From: Plazaster borealis
Taxonomy: Eukaryota; Echinodermata; Asteroidea; Forcipulatida; Labidiasteridae
Assembly: GCA_021014325.1 (NCBI GenBank)
Contig: CM037476.1
Coordinates: forward strand, 13,242,827-13,306,826
DNA: 64,000 nt
Reading direction: 5' to 3'
A program made the position numbers and the translations under genes. Numbering within the stretch: position 1 is the first letter of the stretch; each line of letters begins with the position of its first letter. This document shows, piece after piece, positions 47,452-59,985 of the stretch. The notes under the pieces were generated by a model, which was not told the origin of the DNA, searched no databases, and saw only the letters and a list, made by a program, of their open reading frames with translations.

Positions 47452-47743
47452 TGACACTCAATACATTAGCATAAAAACTTACTTGGTAACGAGCAACAGA
47501 GAGCTATTGATAGTATAAAACATTGTGAGAAACGACTCCCTCTGAAGTAACGTAGTTTTTGAGAAAGAGGTAATTTCTCACTAAAATAATAAAAACTCCT
47601 TGCAAGAAGTTTTTATTCCTATCTGAAAGCACACAAATTTGTACAACAAGGGTGTTTTTTCTTTCATCATTTTCTTGCAACTTCGATGACCAGTGAGAAC
47701 ACTGGTCTGTGACAATTACCAAACGTGTACGATGCCTTTAAAA
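47452..47743. mobile_element. One-ended TTAA MITE, left arm
   Basis: Member of the 31529 family; retains the CGTGTACGATGCCTTTAA end but not the other terminus. Mirror of 56496-56778. Confidence 0.75.
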
Positions 47744-48379
47744 AGTACTGTATACTCAGTAATTTCCCCGAGTAGTCCAGTGAAAACAATCCACAAGCAT
47801 TACTTGGGCAGGATTCAAACCCAACACCTTTGCCATTCCAGAGCAGATATCCCACCACCTGCCTGGTAGCTAGAGGCAGAGCAGCCCTGAAATCAGGAAC
47901 ATTACTGGTAAAATCACAGGCTTTAGGATGAAAACCTGAGATTGTTACTGGCATCCAGGATGAAGACGACAAAATCAATCGGTTTTTTTCTGAGGGCAGA
48001 GGGAGATGGGTAGTAGTCCGACTAAAGAATGTGAAATAAATAAGGTATTATTATTATTAAACGTCACGTTATAAGTTCCGGATTTGAAAAGAAAATTCAC
48101 GGCATAAGAGAAAAAGATATCAAAAGGCAAAATTCATTCTTCTAATCAAGGTTTTAGCCAGGATTTGGTAAAAGGGTGTCCAAATTTGCTGGAAATTTAA
48201 AACTGGCTGTCCAAATTGCTCACTTACAATACATTTACATGCAAATGACAGATAAAATAGTGTGTCCATTAGACACTCAGACAACCCTCTGGCTAACACT
48301 TTGTTTCTAATACTTTATATTGCAGGAAGAAAACAACATGTAAGACGGTTAAGATATTTCATGATGATTATTGACTTAC

Positions 48380-48459
48380 ACTTGAAGGGAGTATAACGTG
48401 TTGAGTTCCAGTAAAGTCTCCGCCAGTTTGTGTTTGCCGATCCCTAGTCCTCCCACCAA
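48380..48459 (-). pseudogene. Unidentified gene, candidate exon, left-arm copy
   Basis: Mirror of the candidate exon at 55781-55860, with the same coding text and splice sites. The two downstream exons seen on the right arm are missing here because of the 2.97-kb deletion, so this copy has lost its C-terminus. Confidence 0.5.
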
Positions 48460-49228
48460 CTATTAAAATGAAACAACAAAGTGGAGAACAAAAGAAATCT
48501 GAATTAACTGACGCCACTAAACGACAGAAACAAAAAAGTACGGTGGAAATAGACATCAGGCATGGATGGGTCAATGTGCCCCTCTATTCCCCGCCCGCCC
48601 TATATCGCAATACATCACTGCTTGTTTGTGGTTGTGATGATCCTGGAGGGTTCATAATAATCACCACAAGTGAGCCACAAGTATGGGTCCAGGCTGTATG
48701 GACAGGTCCAGGCTGTGTGGCTTGGTACGGGTGGACTGGGGCAGGAAGGGGGGGGGGGTGATTGCTTTTCAGTGGGGGTGAGGGTACTCCTATATAGCTA
48801 TAATGAGGTTTGCTTCGCTATCGTGAGACAATGACAGAACAGACCATAGTTCGACAACATTTGTTCTAGGGAGTAGGGTGGGGGCAGGAATACATTGTTT
48901 GGCTATTTAAATAATCTATTATTAATTAGAAGAACACTTCGGAGGTAGCTGCAACAAAGGAATTCAATAACATAACAGTATAAAACAATGCATCTTTTGA
49001 TCTATCTGGATTTTGAGGCCACCACCTGGCTGGGGAGAGGCCTGCAATCGACTACAAAAACCTAAGATTCATCTTAAGATAGGTTATCAGTATTACCATA
49101 GTGAGATATGTGACATCACTCTTTTGCTAAGCTGGCACGATGGATTTGCAGTTACGATCAATCTTAATATTTGTGAAATCCGGAAGGCCTAGTGTGTTAG
49201 GGCACGATCCTCTTCCTCACCCTGGTCC

Positions 49229-49545
49229 TAATGACTCAAAACAAATATTAGCATAAAACGTACTGCAATACAACGGAGAGCTGTTGATAGTAGAAAAACA
49301 TTGTGGTGGAAACGCTCTGAAGAACAAAGAGAGGTACTTCTCACTAAAGTAAATAACAAAACTTCTTGCAAGAAGTTTTTATTCCTATATCTGAAAGCAA
49401 ATTTGTACAACAATGGTGTTTTTTCTTTCATCATTTTCTTGCAACTTTACGAATTCAATTGAGCCCAAATTTTCACAGGCTTGCTTATTTTGCATATGTT
49501 GGGATACACCTCAAGTGAGAACACTGGCTCTGACAATTACCGTGT
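49229..49545. mobile_element. Diverged TTAA MITE, inner left arm
   Basis: Contains the CTTCTTGCAAGAAG dyad near 49360. Mirror of 53503-53838. The end is altered (ATTACCGTGTTCAG). Confidence 0.7.
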
Positions 49546-49662
49546 TCAGAGAGCCATGTTACAGCATGCCGGAGCAGAATACAGCTTAACAAGGTGGGCT
49601 ACCTCCTGCCCTCTACTTTTGGGCGGCTGCTGCGCGCCCAGGCATACTCTTCGAAATAAACT

Positions 49663-50576
49663 TTGAAATACTATTCAATAAGAATTGTAGCTGTGTTTAA
49701 TTCCCTGGCAGCTTGCTGTGTGATGAATTTAACAACGCCATTCTGCTCAATCACGAACCCGCCGCCGTCACAACAACGAATGTCAGACGTCCGTCGGACA
49801 ACTCGCCAGTCAAACAACTCTCGGCGGGTCAGATCCCCTTCTTTTTTAAACTGGTGGCCTCAACTCAAGTACAAAGTATCCTTAAACTGATCTCTTATGA
49901 AATGGCAGTCTTAGCAGCTCAGTGTATTGCACATGTTTAACAAAACCATCACAACAATTATATTTTGATTTACGGACATAGCGGCCTATCCATCAACGCA
50001 CGTGCTTTGTTGGCCTTGCTCTACTATTGTTCAGTTCCCTACCATCTTCGTTTACCCATTTCCCAAAATCGAAAAGTCCTAGCGAATTTTACAATGCATA
50101 ACGCTGACCGACTGATTGACAATGCCACAACTCTAACAGACAACGCACATTTGGACAACGAAGCAAAATGGCGCTTATTTTTCATCTCACTTGGACTTTG
50201 GGCATTTTCAGACACTTTTAGGCATTTAGAATTGTCTAATTTCTGCCTGTTTTCTGGCTGTATACATTTGGGGAAACTTTCTCGACAGGTAAGAATATAA
50301 TTCAGTGTAATTTGACCTAAACAAGGGATAAAATTGTTTTGCAGCGCAAATTTACCGGAGTCCAATCTGGGCTGACCGCAATCATGTTGTTTGATTGATG
50401 TTATGTTATTAAGTGCGTGAATGCTTTTCCATTATCTTGAATCTGACTGACTGTAATGCACGTACACATTATTGGGAAGAAATACAGGGCCAGTCCTCGG
50501 CAGAAAATCCTCTGTTCCAGCTCTGTTCAGATGCGACATTACAAACATAAGTCGCATCCTGCTGTAGCCTCACGGC
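49663..50576. other. Inner-arm stretch, possible non-coding exon
   Basis: Mirrored at about 52460-53390. A good 5' splice-like site (GACAG then GTAAGAAT near 50288) exists, but small indels between the arms (5, 2 and 3 bases near 49790-49850) do not respect a reading frame, so I do not call a protein. Confidence 0.3.
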
Positions 50577-51153
50577 GTGGCCAACGATCCATGAATCTCT
50601 TGGCTACACGTCTGACCATCTTTTTCTTCAGCTCGCAATGTAAATAAATGCGGCGTTCCACGGGCGGGTTACACCAACTAAAAAGTGTTACTGCAATCCT
50701 TATTGCTTGTGGTGTTTTGGATATTGAAATAAATTACATTTTTAAGAAGATATTTCAAACAATATCTTTTCAGCCCTCCAAATTACTCCTCCGATGCCCC
50801 GGCGTACACAGAGCGCCATTTTGGAATGACAACAATAAAATCATGACGTCATCAGCCGGCCGAGCTGGCGACTTTTTTCCCCAATGTGGGTGCGATTCTT
50901 GGGTGAACCCATTTGGATATTGTGGGAATGCTTTTGCATGCGGACCCCAACCAATGGGAGCGAGGTATGCTAATTCAGCCTTTACCGCGCTGGGAAAATC
51001 CACCCGCAGCCCGGCCGGCCGACGACGCTGGCGATTTTAATTTTGGGTCTGTCTCCAAAATGGCCGCCTGTGTACATCGGGCATCGGAGGAAGTAATTTG
51101 GAGGACGGCTGAAAAGGTACTGTTTGAAATATCTTCTTAAAATGTAATTTATG
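50577..51153. mobile_element. Fold-back element, left of centre, one arm truncated
   Basis: Same element as 51692-52467. First arm to about 50880, second arm from about 51010 to 51153 where the match stops at GTAATTTAT. Confidence 0.7.
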
Positions 51154-51691
51154 TCTCAGTTAACGCCTACAAATCCATTTTTAAAGCAGTAAAACCAAAA
51201 AATTCCACGGGGCCCTTGAGCGGCCCCTGGACCCCACGCCGTGAAAACGCTCCGCTCGCTTTCACTCGCTATGCTCAATTTTAGTCGGCACTCAAAACTT
51301 TCTAGCTACAACCCTGTATGCGTGTGTTCTGTGTATGTGAACTGTGGATTTCTGTCACAATGGTGGAGATCAACATGAAAAATGCCGTTGCCACACACGC
51401 AGCATACACGTGTAAATCCATGCAGGCTCAACGGCCGTCCGCGGAATCACAAGGTCCACTAATGACACAATGTGTACGAGGTACGGATCATTAGTAGCTT
51501 ATTTGGCAAACAATACCGGTATATCAATAAAATGTATTATCCTTTTGGAGAAGGTTGGTGTGCAATTGTTGATAGTTTTCTCAAAACGGTCACAAGATCG
51601 TTGTAAATATGGGGGTGTGTGAGATCACTAGGGGAAAATTTATGAATGCTGTGTGTGTGGGTCATTCTTGTACGCGTGTCCCCAACGGAAG
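51154..51691. other. Central spacer of the inverted duplication
   Basis: Not repeated elsewhere in the window. Contains G/C-rich dyads near 51215-51250. No gene recognised. Confidence 0.6.
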
Positions 51692-52467
51692 TAGCCCCAC
51701 TTATGTGGCCAACGATCCATGAATCCTTGGCCACACGTCCGGACCATCTTTTCTTCAGCTCGCGACCAAAAAATATGGCGCCTTTCCCACGGGTGGGTCG
51801 GCGATTTAAACCAACCAATTGTGTTCACCTAACTCTTAGCTTGCTTGTGGTGTTTTGGATATTGAAATAAATTACATTTTAAGAAGATATTTCAAACAAT
51901 ACCTTTTCAGCGTCCTCCAAATTACTTCCTCCGATGCCCGATGTACACAGAGCGCGGCCATTTTGGAATGACAAAATTAAAATCATGACGTCGTCGGCCG
52001 GCCGGGTGCGAATTAGTTTTTCCCAGCGGTAAAGGCTAAGATTAGCATACCTCGCTCCCATTGGTTGGGGTCCGCATGCAAAAGCATTACAATATCAAAT
52101 GGAGCAACTGCACAGAATCGCACCCACGTTGGGAAAAAAAATTCGCAGCTCGGCCGGCTGATGACGTCATGATTTTATTGTTGTCATTCCAAAATGGCCG
52201 CGCTCTGTGTACATCGGGGCATCGGAGGAAGTAATTTGGAGGACGCTGAAAAGATATTGTTTGAAATATCTTCTTAAAATGTAATTTATTTCAATATCCA
52301 AAACACCACAAGCAATAAGAGTTAGGCGAACACTTTTGGTTGGTGTAAATCGCCGACCCGCCCGTGGGAAGGGCGCCATAATTTGTTTTGTTGCGAGCTG
52401 AAGAAAAGATGGTCCGGACGTGTGGCCAAGGATTCATGGATGGATCGTTGGCCACATAAGTGGGGCT
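51692..52467. mobile_element. 776-bp fold-back element
   Basis: Arms of about 335 bp: 51692 (AGCCCCACTTATGTGGCCAA) pairs with 52467; inner matching ends near 52025 and 52130. The arm tips contain a smaller hairpin (GTGGCCAA/TTGGCCAC). A spacer of about 100 bp includes TTGGTTGGGGTCCGCATGC. Confidence 0.85.
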
Positions 52468-53502
52468 ACAACGGAAGATGCGACTTATCTGTTTGTAATG
52501 CCGCATCCTGAACAGAGCTGGAACAGAGGATTTTCTGCAAAGGGACTAAACCCTGTATTTCTTCCCAAATAATGTGTACGTGCATTACAGTCAGTCAGAT
52601 TCAAGATAATGGAAAAGCATTCACGCACTTAATAACAATAACATCAATCAAACAACATGTGCGGTCTAGCCCAGATTGGACTCCGGTAAATTCTGCGCTG
52701 CAAGCCACCAATTTATCCCCCTTATTTAGGTCAAATTACACTGAATTATATTCTTACCTATCGAGAAGGGTTTCCCAAATGTATACAGCCAGAAAACAGG
52801 CAGAATTGAACAATTCTAAATGCCTAAAAAGATGTCTGAAAATCGCAAGTCCAAGTGAGATGAAAATAAGCGCCATTTTGCTTCGTTGTCCAAATGTGCG
52901 TTTGTCTGTTTAAGTTGTGTATTACTCCAATCAGTCGGTCAGCGTTATGCGCATTGTAAAATTCGCTAGGACTTTTCAATTTTGGAAATGGGTAAACGAA
53001 GATGATGTTTATGGAACTTGGAACAACCATAGAGCAAGGCCAACAAAGCACACGTGCGTTGATGGATAGGCCGCTATGTCCGTAAATCAAAATATAATTG
53101 TTGTGATGGTTTTGTTAAACATGTACAATACACTGATCTGCTAAGACTGCCATTTCATAAGAGATGATTTAGGATACTTTGTACTTGAGTTGAGGCCACC
53201 AGTTTAAAGAAGGGGATCTGACCCGCCGAGTTGTTTGACTGGCGAGTTGTCCGACGGACGAGTTGTCTGACATTCGTTGTTGTGACGGCGGCGGGTTCGT
53301 GATTGAGCAGAATGGCGTTGTTAAATTCATCACACAGCAAGCTGCCAGAATTAAACACAGCTACAATTCTTGTGAATAGTATTTCAAAGTTTATTTCGAG
53401 TATGCCCTGGGCGGCAACGTCGTAGCCGTGGGGGCGGGGGGGGGGAGGTAGCCCACCTTGTTAAGCTGTATTCTGCTCCGGCATGCTGTAACATGGCTCT
53501 CT

Positions 53503-53838
53503 GAACACGTTTGGTAATTGTCAAAGACCAGTGTTCTCACTTGGTGTATCCCAACATATGCATAAAATAACAAGCCTGTGAAAATTTGGGCTGAATTGGT
53601 CATCAAAGTTGCAAGAAAATGATGAAAGAAAAAACACCCTTGTTGTGCAAATTTGTGTGCTTTCAGATATAGGAATAAAAACTTCTTCCAAGAAGTTTTT
53701 GTTATTTTACTTTAGTGAGAAATTACCTCTTTCTCAAAAAATACATTACTTCAGAGCGTTTCCTACAATGTTTTATACTATCAACAGCTCTCCGTTGCTT
53801 GTTACCAAGTACGTTTTTATGCTAATATTTGTTTTGAG
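53503..53838. mobile_element. TTAA MITE relative, inner right arm
   Basis: Member of the 31529 family and mirror of 49229-49545. Confidence 0.7.
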
Positions 53839-53865
53839 TCATTGGGACCAGGGTGAGGGAAGAGC

Positions 53866-55160
53866 CAGCGGCGTAGCTAGGAATTTTTCGGTGGGGGAGC
53901 GGGGGGGGGGGGCACAGGGGGGCATTGCTTCCAAGTGGGGGGGGGGGGGCAGGGAGAATGGGTGTGTCAGTGGTGGGGTCATGTACTCCTAGCCCTAGAA
54001 CTATGAGGTTTGATCCGCTATCGTCTCCACGAACCTCATAGGGGTGCACCCCACTAAATATGGAGAAAACAGAGCGTCGAGCTCATGAATATTTTGTAGG
54101 CCCTCAAAATATCCTATATTAGACAGATTTGAGAGCCAAAAAAAAGGAGTAGAGTGTAAAAATGTTGCCCAATTGTAACCTGGGGGTTGTTGACTTCCAA
54201 CTTCAGGTATTTTGGATGACATAGGCCCTGAAAAAATGGTCCTATTTGCCGAGAGGTGTAGGGACATTTTTCAAGATTGATGCTCGGACGTTTGGAAAAT
54301 TACACCGGTGTAGGGGTGTTTTTATTTGGAGGGAGAATAACTCGACGGGACCAGGGACTCCCCATATTAAATTGAGCAGAGAATAAAAGTTCAAGAGTCA
54401 ATTAATACTTTTCCCTTTACTGTAAAAAGCTGTGAGACTTTTAAGTATTTTTCGTGTATTTTTGAATATTTAGCCCTTTGCGCTGAATGCTATGGGAGTG
54501 GAACTAGTGGGGTGCACCCATAGAGTGCCATGTACAAAATCCTATTAGAAACTTGTTGCCCTTCACATTTAAATGCACCTGGAGTTCTCTTTTGAAACCG
54601 GATCTCGCGAAAATTAGGCTCTACGTGTTTTTTGTTCTCACAGTGAGCTCGGCGCGGGTCCAGAAAATCCACTCCTCAAAAAAAAAGTTAAAATCTCACT
54701 GTTTTTCAGAATCCTCGCCTTCCGGTAGCAATATGGCCGCCGCCGTAATCGCTGGTAACGATAACCAACGGTTCATGTACAAAACATTGGTTTATTTGGA
54801 CCATCGTTGCGCGTGCGCGTAGCAGAACTTTTTGGTCTCTCCGGCATGCACACCAACTGTTCATTCCGCTGCATTGCATTGATCAACACGTGGGCGCGCG
54901 CGCTTCCGGTGATGAAAGCGACAATCCCCACAGCATAAGTTAAACAATAATTATTGGCTAATTGCTTTGAATACGACTAAAGTTTTGTTTTACTTTATTG
55001 TAAATGAAGGCCTACAAATAGCAGATGTATTTTGTTTTGTAATGTTTTGTTTTTGTGTTTGCTTTTTGTGTGGGCACTATTGCAATTTTTTCACGGGGGG
55101 GGGGGCACCTGGGGGGCACTAGAAATTTGTGGGGGGGGGGGGGCACGTGCTACGCCGCTG
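53866..55160. mobile_element. 1.3-kb TIR element with G-rich ends
   Basis: Terminal inverted repeats CAGCGGCGTAGC and GCTACGCCGCTG. Both subterminal regions carry long G runs on the plus strand (53895-53950 and 55096-55143). No transposase frame. Present only in the right arm. The CAG...CTG termini resemble hAT-type ends, but I see no 8-bp target duplication. Confidence 0.7.
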
Positions 55161-55780
55161 CACTACAACAAAGAATTCAATAACATAACAATGCATCATT
55201 GATCTATCTGGATTTTTTTGGGGGGCCACCACCTGGCTGGGGGAGGGGGCCTGCAATCGATTTCACAAAGCCTAAGATTCATCTTAAGATGAGTTATCAG
55301 TATTACCATAGTGGGGATACGTGACATCACTCTTTGCTAAGCAACTGCGATGGATTTGCAGTTACGATCAATCTTAACTCTTTGTGAAATCGAGCCCTGG
55401 TGTGGGGGCACGATCCCTCTAGTCTTCAAGCAAACCTCATTATAGCTATATAGGAGTACCCTCACCCCCACTGAAAAGCAATCACCCCTCCCTTCCTGCC
55501 CCAGTCCACCCGTACCAAGCCACACAGCCTGGACCTGTCCATACAGCCTGGACCCATACTTGTGGCTCACTTGTGGTGATTATTATGAACCCTCCAGGAT
55601 CATCACAACCACAAACAAGCAGTGATGTATTGCGATATAGGGCGGGCGGGGAATAGAGGGGCACATTGACCCATCCATGCCTGATGTCTATTTCCACCGT
55701 ACTTTTTTGTTTCTGTCGTTTAGTGGCGTCAGTTAATTCAGATTTCTTTTGTTCTCCACTTTGTTGTTTCATTTTAATAG

Positions 55781-58700
55781 TTGGTGGGAGGACTAGGGAT
55801 CGGCAAACACAAACTGGCGGAGACTTTACTGGAACTCAACACGTTATACTCCCTTCAAGTGTAAGTCAATAATCATCATGAAATATCTTAACCGTCTTAC
55901 ATGTTGTTTTCTTCCTGCAATATAAAGTATTAGAAACAAAGTGTTAGCCAGAGGGGTGTCTGAGTGTCTAATGGACACCCTATTTTATCTGTCATTTGCA
56001 TGTAAATGTATTGTAAGTGAGCAATTTGGACAGCCAGTTTTTAAATTTCCAGCAAATTTGGACACCCTTTTACCAAATCCTGGCTAAAACCTTAATTAGA
56101 AGAATGAATTTTGCCTTTTGATATCTTTTTCTCTTATGCAGTGAATTTTTCTTTTCAAATCCGGAACTTATAACGTGACGTTTAATAATAATAATACCTT
56201 ATTTATTTCACATTCTTTAGTCGGACTACTACCCATCTCCCTCTGCCCTCAGAAAAACCGATTGATTTTGTCGTCTTCATCCTGGATGCCAGTAACAATC
56301 TCAGGTTTTCATCCTAAAGCCTGTGATTTTACCAGTAATGTTCCTGATTTCAGGACTGCTCTGCCTCTAGCTACCAGGCAGGTGGTGGGATATCTGCTCT
56401 GGGATGGCAAAGGTGTTGGGGTTGAATCCTGCCCAAGTAATGCTTGTGGATTGTTTTCACTGGACTCGGGGAAATTACTGAGTATACAGTGCTTTTTAAA
56501 GGCATCGTACACGTTTGGTAATTGTCACAGACCAGTGTTCTCACTGGTCATCGAAGTTGCAAGAAAATGATGAAAGAATAAAGCCCTTGTTGTACAAATT
56601 TGTGTGCTTTCAGATAGGAATAAAAACTTCTTGCAAGGAGTTTTTATTATTTTAGTGAGAAATTACCTCTTTCTCAAAAACTACGTTACTTCAGAGGGAG
56701 TCGTTTCTCACAATGTTTTATACTATCAATAGCTCTCTGTTGCTCGTTACCAAGTAAGTTTTTATGCTAATGTATTGAGTGTCACGGGTATTGCCTGGAA
56801 TTTAGGGTCCCGTAATGTAAACCGGTTCAGTGGTACGACAAAATTAAATAAATATGTTTCAATAACGAAGTGAGGTCGATGAATGACAGTCAAATCTTAA
56901 TTTATTCACCAAACCCAAATCTCCAAATAGTATTGGCAAACAACAATTAAGATGTATTCAAGAAGAGATATCATCAAAAAACCTATGGTTGAAAATAAAA
57001 GAGATGTTTGGTCCTAGCACATCAACAGTAGCGATTCTAACAGCAACAGCATGTCTTAGCTGTAAGACAGCTCAAGTCAGAAACAACTAAATAATAAGCA
57101 AACCTAAAATATTAAATCATGAACATTAAACAAATTAAACAAACTAACTATCCTCTAATAAAAGTATCAATCGTAATTCAACCAAAGTGAATAAAACCTT
57201 ATCAACTCAGAAGATGCAAAATAAAGAAAACCCAAAAGAACAACAAAGATGCACTCATAGAGCTCATTGTGAATTTCCACTACATCCATAGTAAAAACAA
57301 CCTTGAAGACACTATCATTACATGCACCATATGCATGCACTAGGAACAGATTCTACCACTAACCACAGAATCTCATTAACATATATCCCAATAAACTTTC
57401 ACCAGGGCAGTGCTCAGTGTTGCGTTAGTAACCATTCACACACAATATATGTATATGCATTACTAATACTAGAACCAAATGACCCTGAGTGAAACTCTAT
57501 ACTATGACCATACACAAAGCAAGTGTTACCAAATCAATAACTCTCAAAAGAATTAACTTCAATCAAGAACATGAAAATGAAGCAAAGCAGAATAATAACT
57601 GAACCTTACGAAATAATCTTCCAAACAATATTCACTGAATAAAATATGATAACTCCTATAAAATTCCATGAGAAAAGTCTATCAAGATGAACTTGTGTCT
57701 GACTACAGTATTCTCAACAAAACATAGCAAGATATGTCTGAGCAATATTAAATTTCATAACTCTCACAAATGAAATAATCATTCTGTAAGACCAATCTGA
57801 ATTTAGCAGGTTGCATCGATAACGAAATTATATGAGCATATCTACATGTATATCGGCTATAGTCATGATCTATAACTCCAAAACTAAACGAAAGTAAAAT
57901 CAATAAATGTGACTAAATATCAAAACAATCAATATAAGAAACTCACTAAAACTTGGCTAGAAATGATATCAATCTCTTGCAAATAAATTCATGATGTGAA
58001 ACCATAAATTATCATTCAAACTCTCAGGATCAAAAGTTAAACTCATCTTAAACTATAAACCTTAAAATACTTTCTCAACCAGTCCTTTCCTCAAGCAACT
58101 AGGTAAAAGTTTTATAAACTGATTATCTTCAAAATACTAAAGAAGAACTGGATGTCCTAAACTCATGATCACATTAAAATCTTTATTAGCTGTGAAAACT
58201 AATAATATGATAAATGCAACATTTTGACTCAATCAATTCACTAGGAAAGCAACTGTTATAACCACTATAAATAATATAAATCAACAATGAATAACCCCTA
58301 AATATTACTTCTTAGGTTCCTATTAGAAAGATGGAATATATCAACTCACCTATGGTTGAAAATAAAAGAGTTGTTTGGTCCTAGCACATCAACAGTAGCG
58401 ATTCTAACAGCAACAGCATGTCTAATTAGCTGTAAGACAGCTCAAGTCAGAATGTCTAGCTGATTGCCAATAGACCCAATATAAACACATAGTCTTCCAA
58501 CCAAGGACCACCCACCAGAGAGGTAAGGAATTTTAAGATCAAATTAAGACAAGGATTGTTTATTCCTGCTTAGGGAGAAAGGCATTAGACATAGGGACCC
58601 AACACTGTCTTAATGATGGGAATTAGACTAGCTTAAGTCATACCCAAATGGCTCAATTTTGGGGGGGTGTGACATGAGTAATTACCAAACGTGTACAGTG

Positions 58701-59740
58701 CCTTTAAACACACATTGGTGTATGGGTAAAAAACCCAAAATAATATTCTTTTATCCTTGATGAAAATTTAACATCCATTAAACAAGTCCTGAATATTCTC
58801 CAAAGCAATAAAATGCCACTTCCCCTGTTTTTTCCCTTTTTGTCTCATAGAACTTTAAAAAAGAGCACCTATTGTGACAAAGATTTCCGTATATTTTGTT
58901 CTTGTTAATTTTGATTTGAACAAATGTATCGCCACATGTTCAAATATGCTGTCCAACCCCTTTAAGTACAAGTAGATAATGTATTCAGCTGAAACTTTAG
59001 TCACAGGTTACTTTCTTGATAATTTTGCCTATAAATCAGCATTACGTTGACAAAACCAATCTATGCCCCTACCTTTAACGTGTAGCATACTTGTGCTTTC
59101 TTTTCACAGTATAAGTAAAACAGTTGCCTCAGCCAAGGAGCTGGATGTGAATTATTACTTGGGAAGGGCTTGTTTTGTGGTACTGAATGCAACCAGTGAC
59201 AGCCTCCACTGTGCTGATATGAGTGACATTACAGGGCTATGCGATGTTTATGACTCACAAATGCTGTGCGCAAATCTAAAGGTTGGTCTTACCCATCCTT
59301 CTAGATCCTCTTCGCCAATGAAAGATTTTGAAGAACTGATCGGCCCAAATAACAATTGCTTATCACTTGGTTAGGCATTCCAATCATATTCAAAACTTGA
59401 TGTTTGAAAACATAATAAGGTTTTTTCTTCATTTTTTTTCTTGTGACTCTGATGTCGGATTGAGCTTTAAACGTTCAAAGGTTTGTTATTTCATGTAAAT
59501 GTTGGGTCATACAAAGTGCAGATACTGGTCTTTGACACTTGCCAATGTTGGCTGCATTCTTTAATGAGTGTAACGATTATCAATAATTTTTTTGTTTGTA
59601 TGCAGGATGAGAGCCCAAGAAAGTGTCTCGCAAGGAAGCTTCTTTGCTGCACAGAGGTCAGCAGTGACTTCAAGCACGATGTCTCACCGATGATCATACA
59701 GGCCACTAAACACACTTATGAATTCATGGAGACATTATGA
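55781..59740 (+). CDS. Unidentified gene, three 3' exons
   Basis: Exons 55781-55860, 59110-59281 and 59606-59740 (TGA) join in phase (2, 0) with GT-AG sites and give 128 residues. The first reads LVGGLGIGKHKLAETLLELN, in which GGLGIGKHK resembles a weak P-loop. The second is Cys-containing (YLGRACFVVLNATSDS ... HCADMSDITGLCD). The third ends HTYEFMETL; its CLARKLLCC part faintly recalls the start of a BEN domain. I recognise no family. A 3.2-kb intron holds the TRIM-like element. Earlier exons are not visible. Confidence 0.5.
56496..56778. mobile_element. One-ended TTAA MITE, right arm
   Basis: Mirror of 47452-47743. Confidence 0.75.
56981..58451. mobile_element. TRIM-like element, right arm
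   Basis: Mirror of 45786-47256, with direct repeats at about 56981-57082 and 58347-58451. It lies in the first visible intron of the unidentified gene. Confidence 0.6.
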
Positions 59741-59810
59741 ATCACTTTAAAAATCAACTGTACAATTCTATCCGTAAATCCAAGACGCGGTCTGTCTAAA
59801 ATTGGACGGA

Positions 59811-59985
59811 TTTGGTACTTGGTGGCTTGACAACCAAGCCTTTGTACATAACGCCAGGCATCGTAGCCAGAAGCAGTTTGGCTGTTGGTGATAAAACAGT
59901 GGAAATCTTTCATTGTGTTGAAGTCATGGAGACATCACCTAAACCTGAAATTTACAATTTCATAATCCAACACATGGATAATCGA
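59811..59985 (+). repeat. Direct repeat flanking the LINE on its 5' side
   Basis: About 175 bp matching 62171-62345 in order and orientation (GGCTTGACAACCAAGCCTTT, GGTGATAAAACAGTGGAAAT, ATGGAGACATCACCTAAACC). Confidence 0.8.

Larger units (their letters stand above)
42980..51153. repeat. Left arm of a giant inverted duplication
   Basis: Reverse-complement partner of 51692-64000. Corresponding points: 42980 and 64000; 44154 and 62775; 45058 and 62170; 45721 and 58516; 47460 and 56776; 48380 and 55860; 49740 and about 53315; 50456 and 52586. Between 45721 and 47460 the coordinate sum changes by a single base, so this 1.7-kb block is almost indel-free. The arm continues to the left edge of homology at or before 42980; the partner runs out of the window. 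Confidence 0.93.

Noticed and set aside
48468..48761. 97-codon frame kept in both arms (also at 55482-55772, minus)
   Set aside because: Its conservation is explained by the duplication itself; there are no splice or homology clues, and it borders the candidate exon on the opposite strand.
49663..49940. Protein-coding exon common to both inner arms
   Set aside because: Indels of 5, 2 and 3 bases between the arms do not preserve a frame.
54553..54822. 89-codon frame inside the 1.3-kb TIR element
   Set aside because: It resembles no transposase and starts in low-complexity text.
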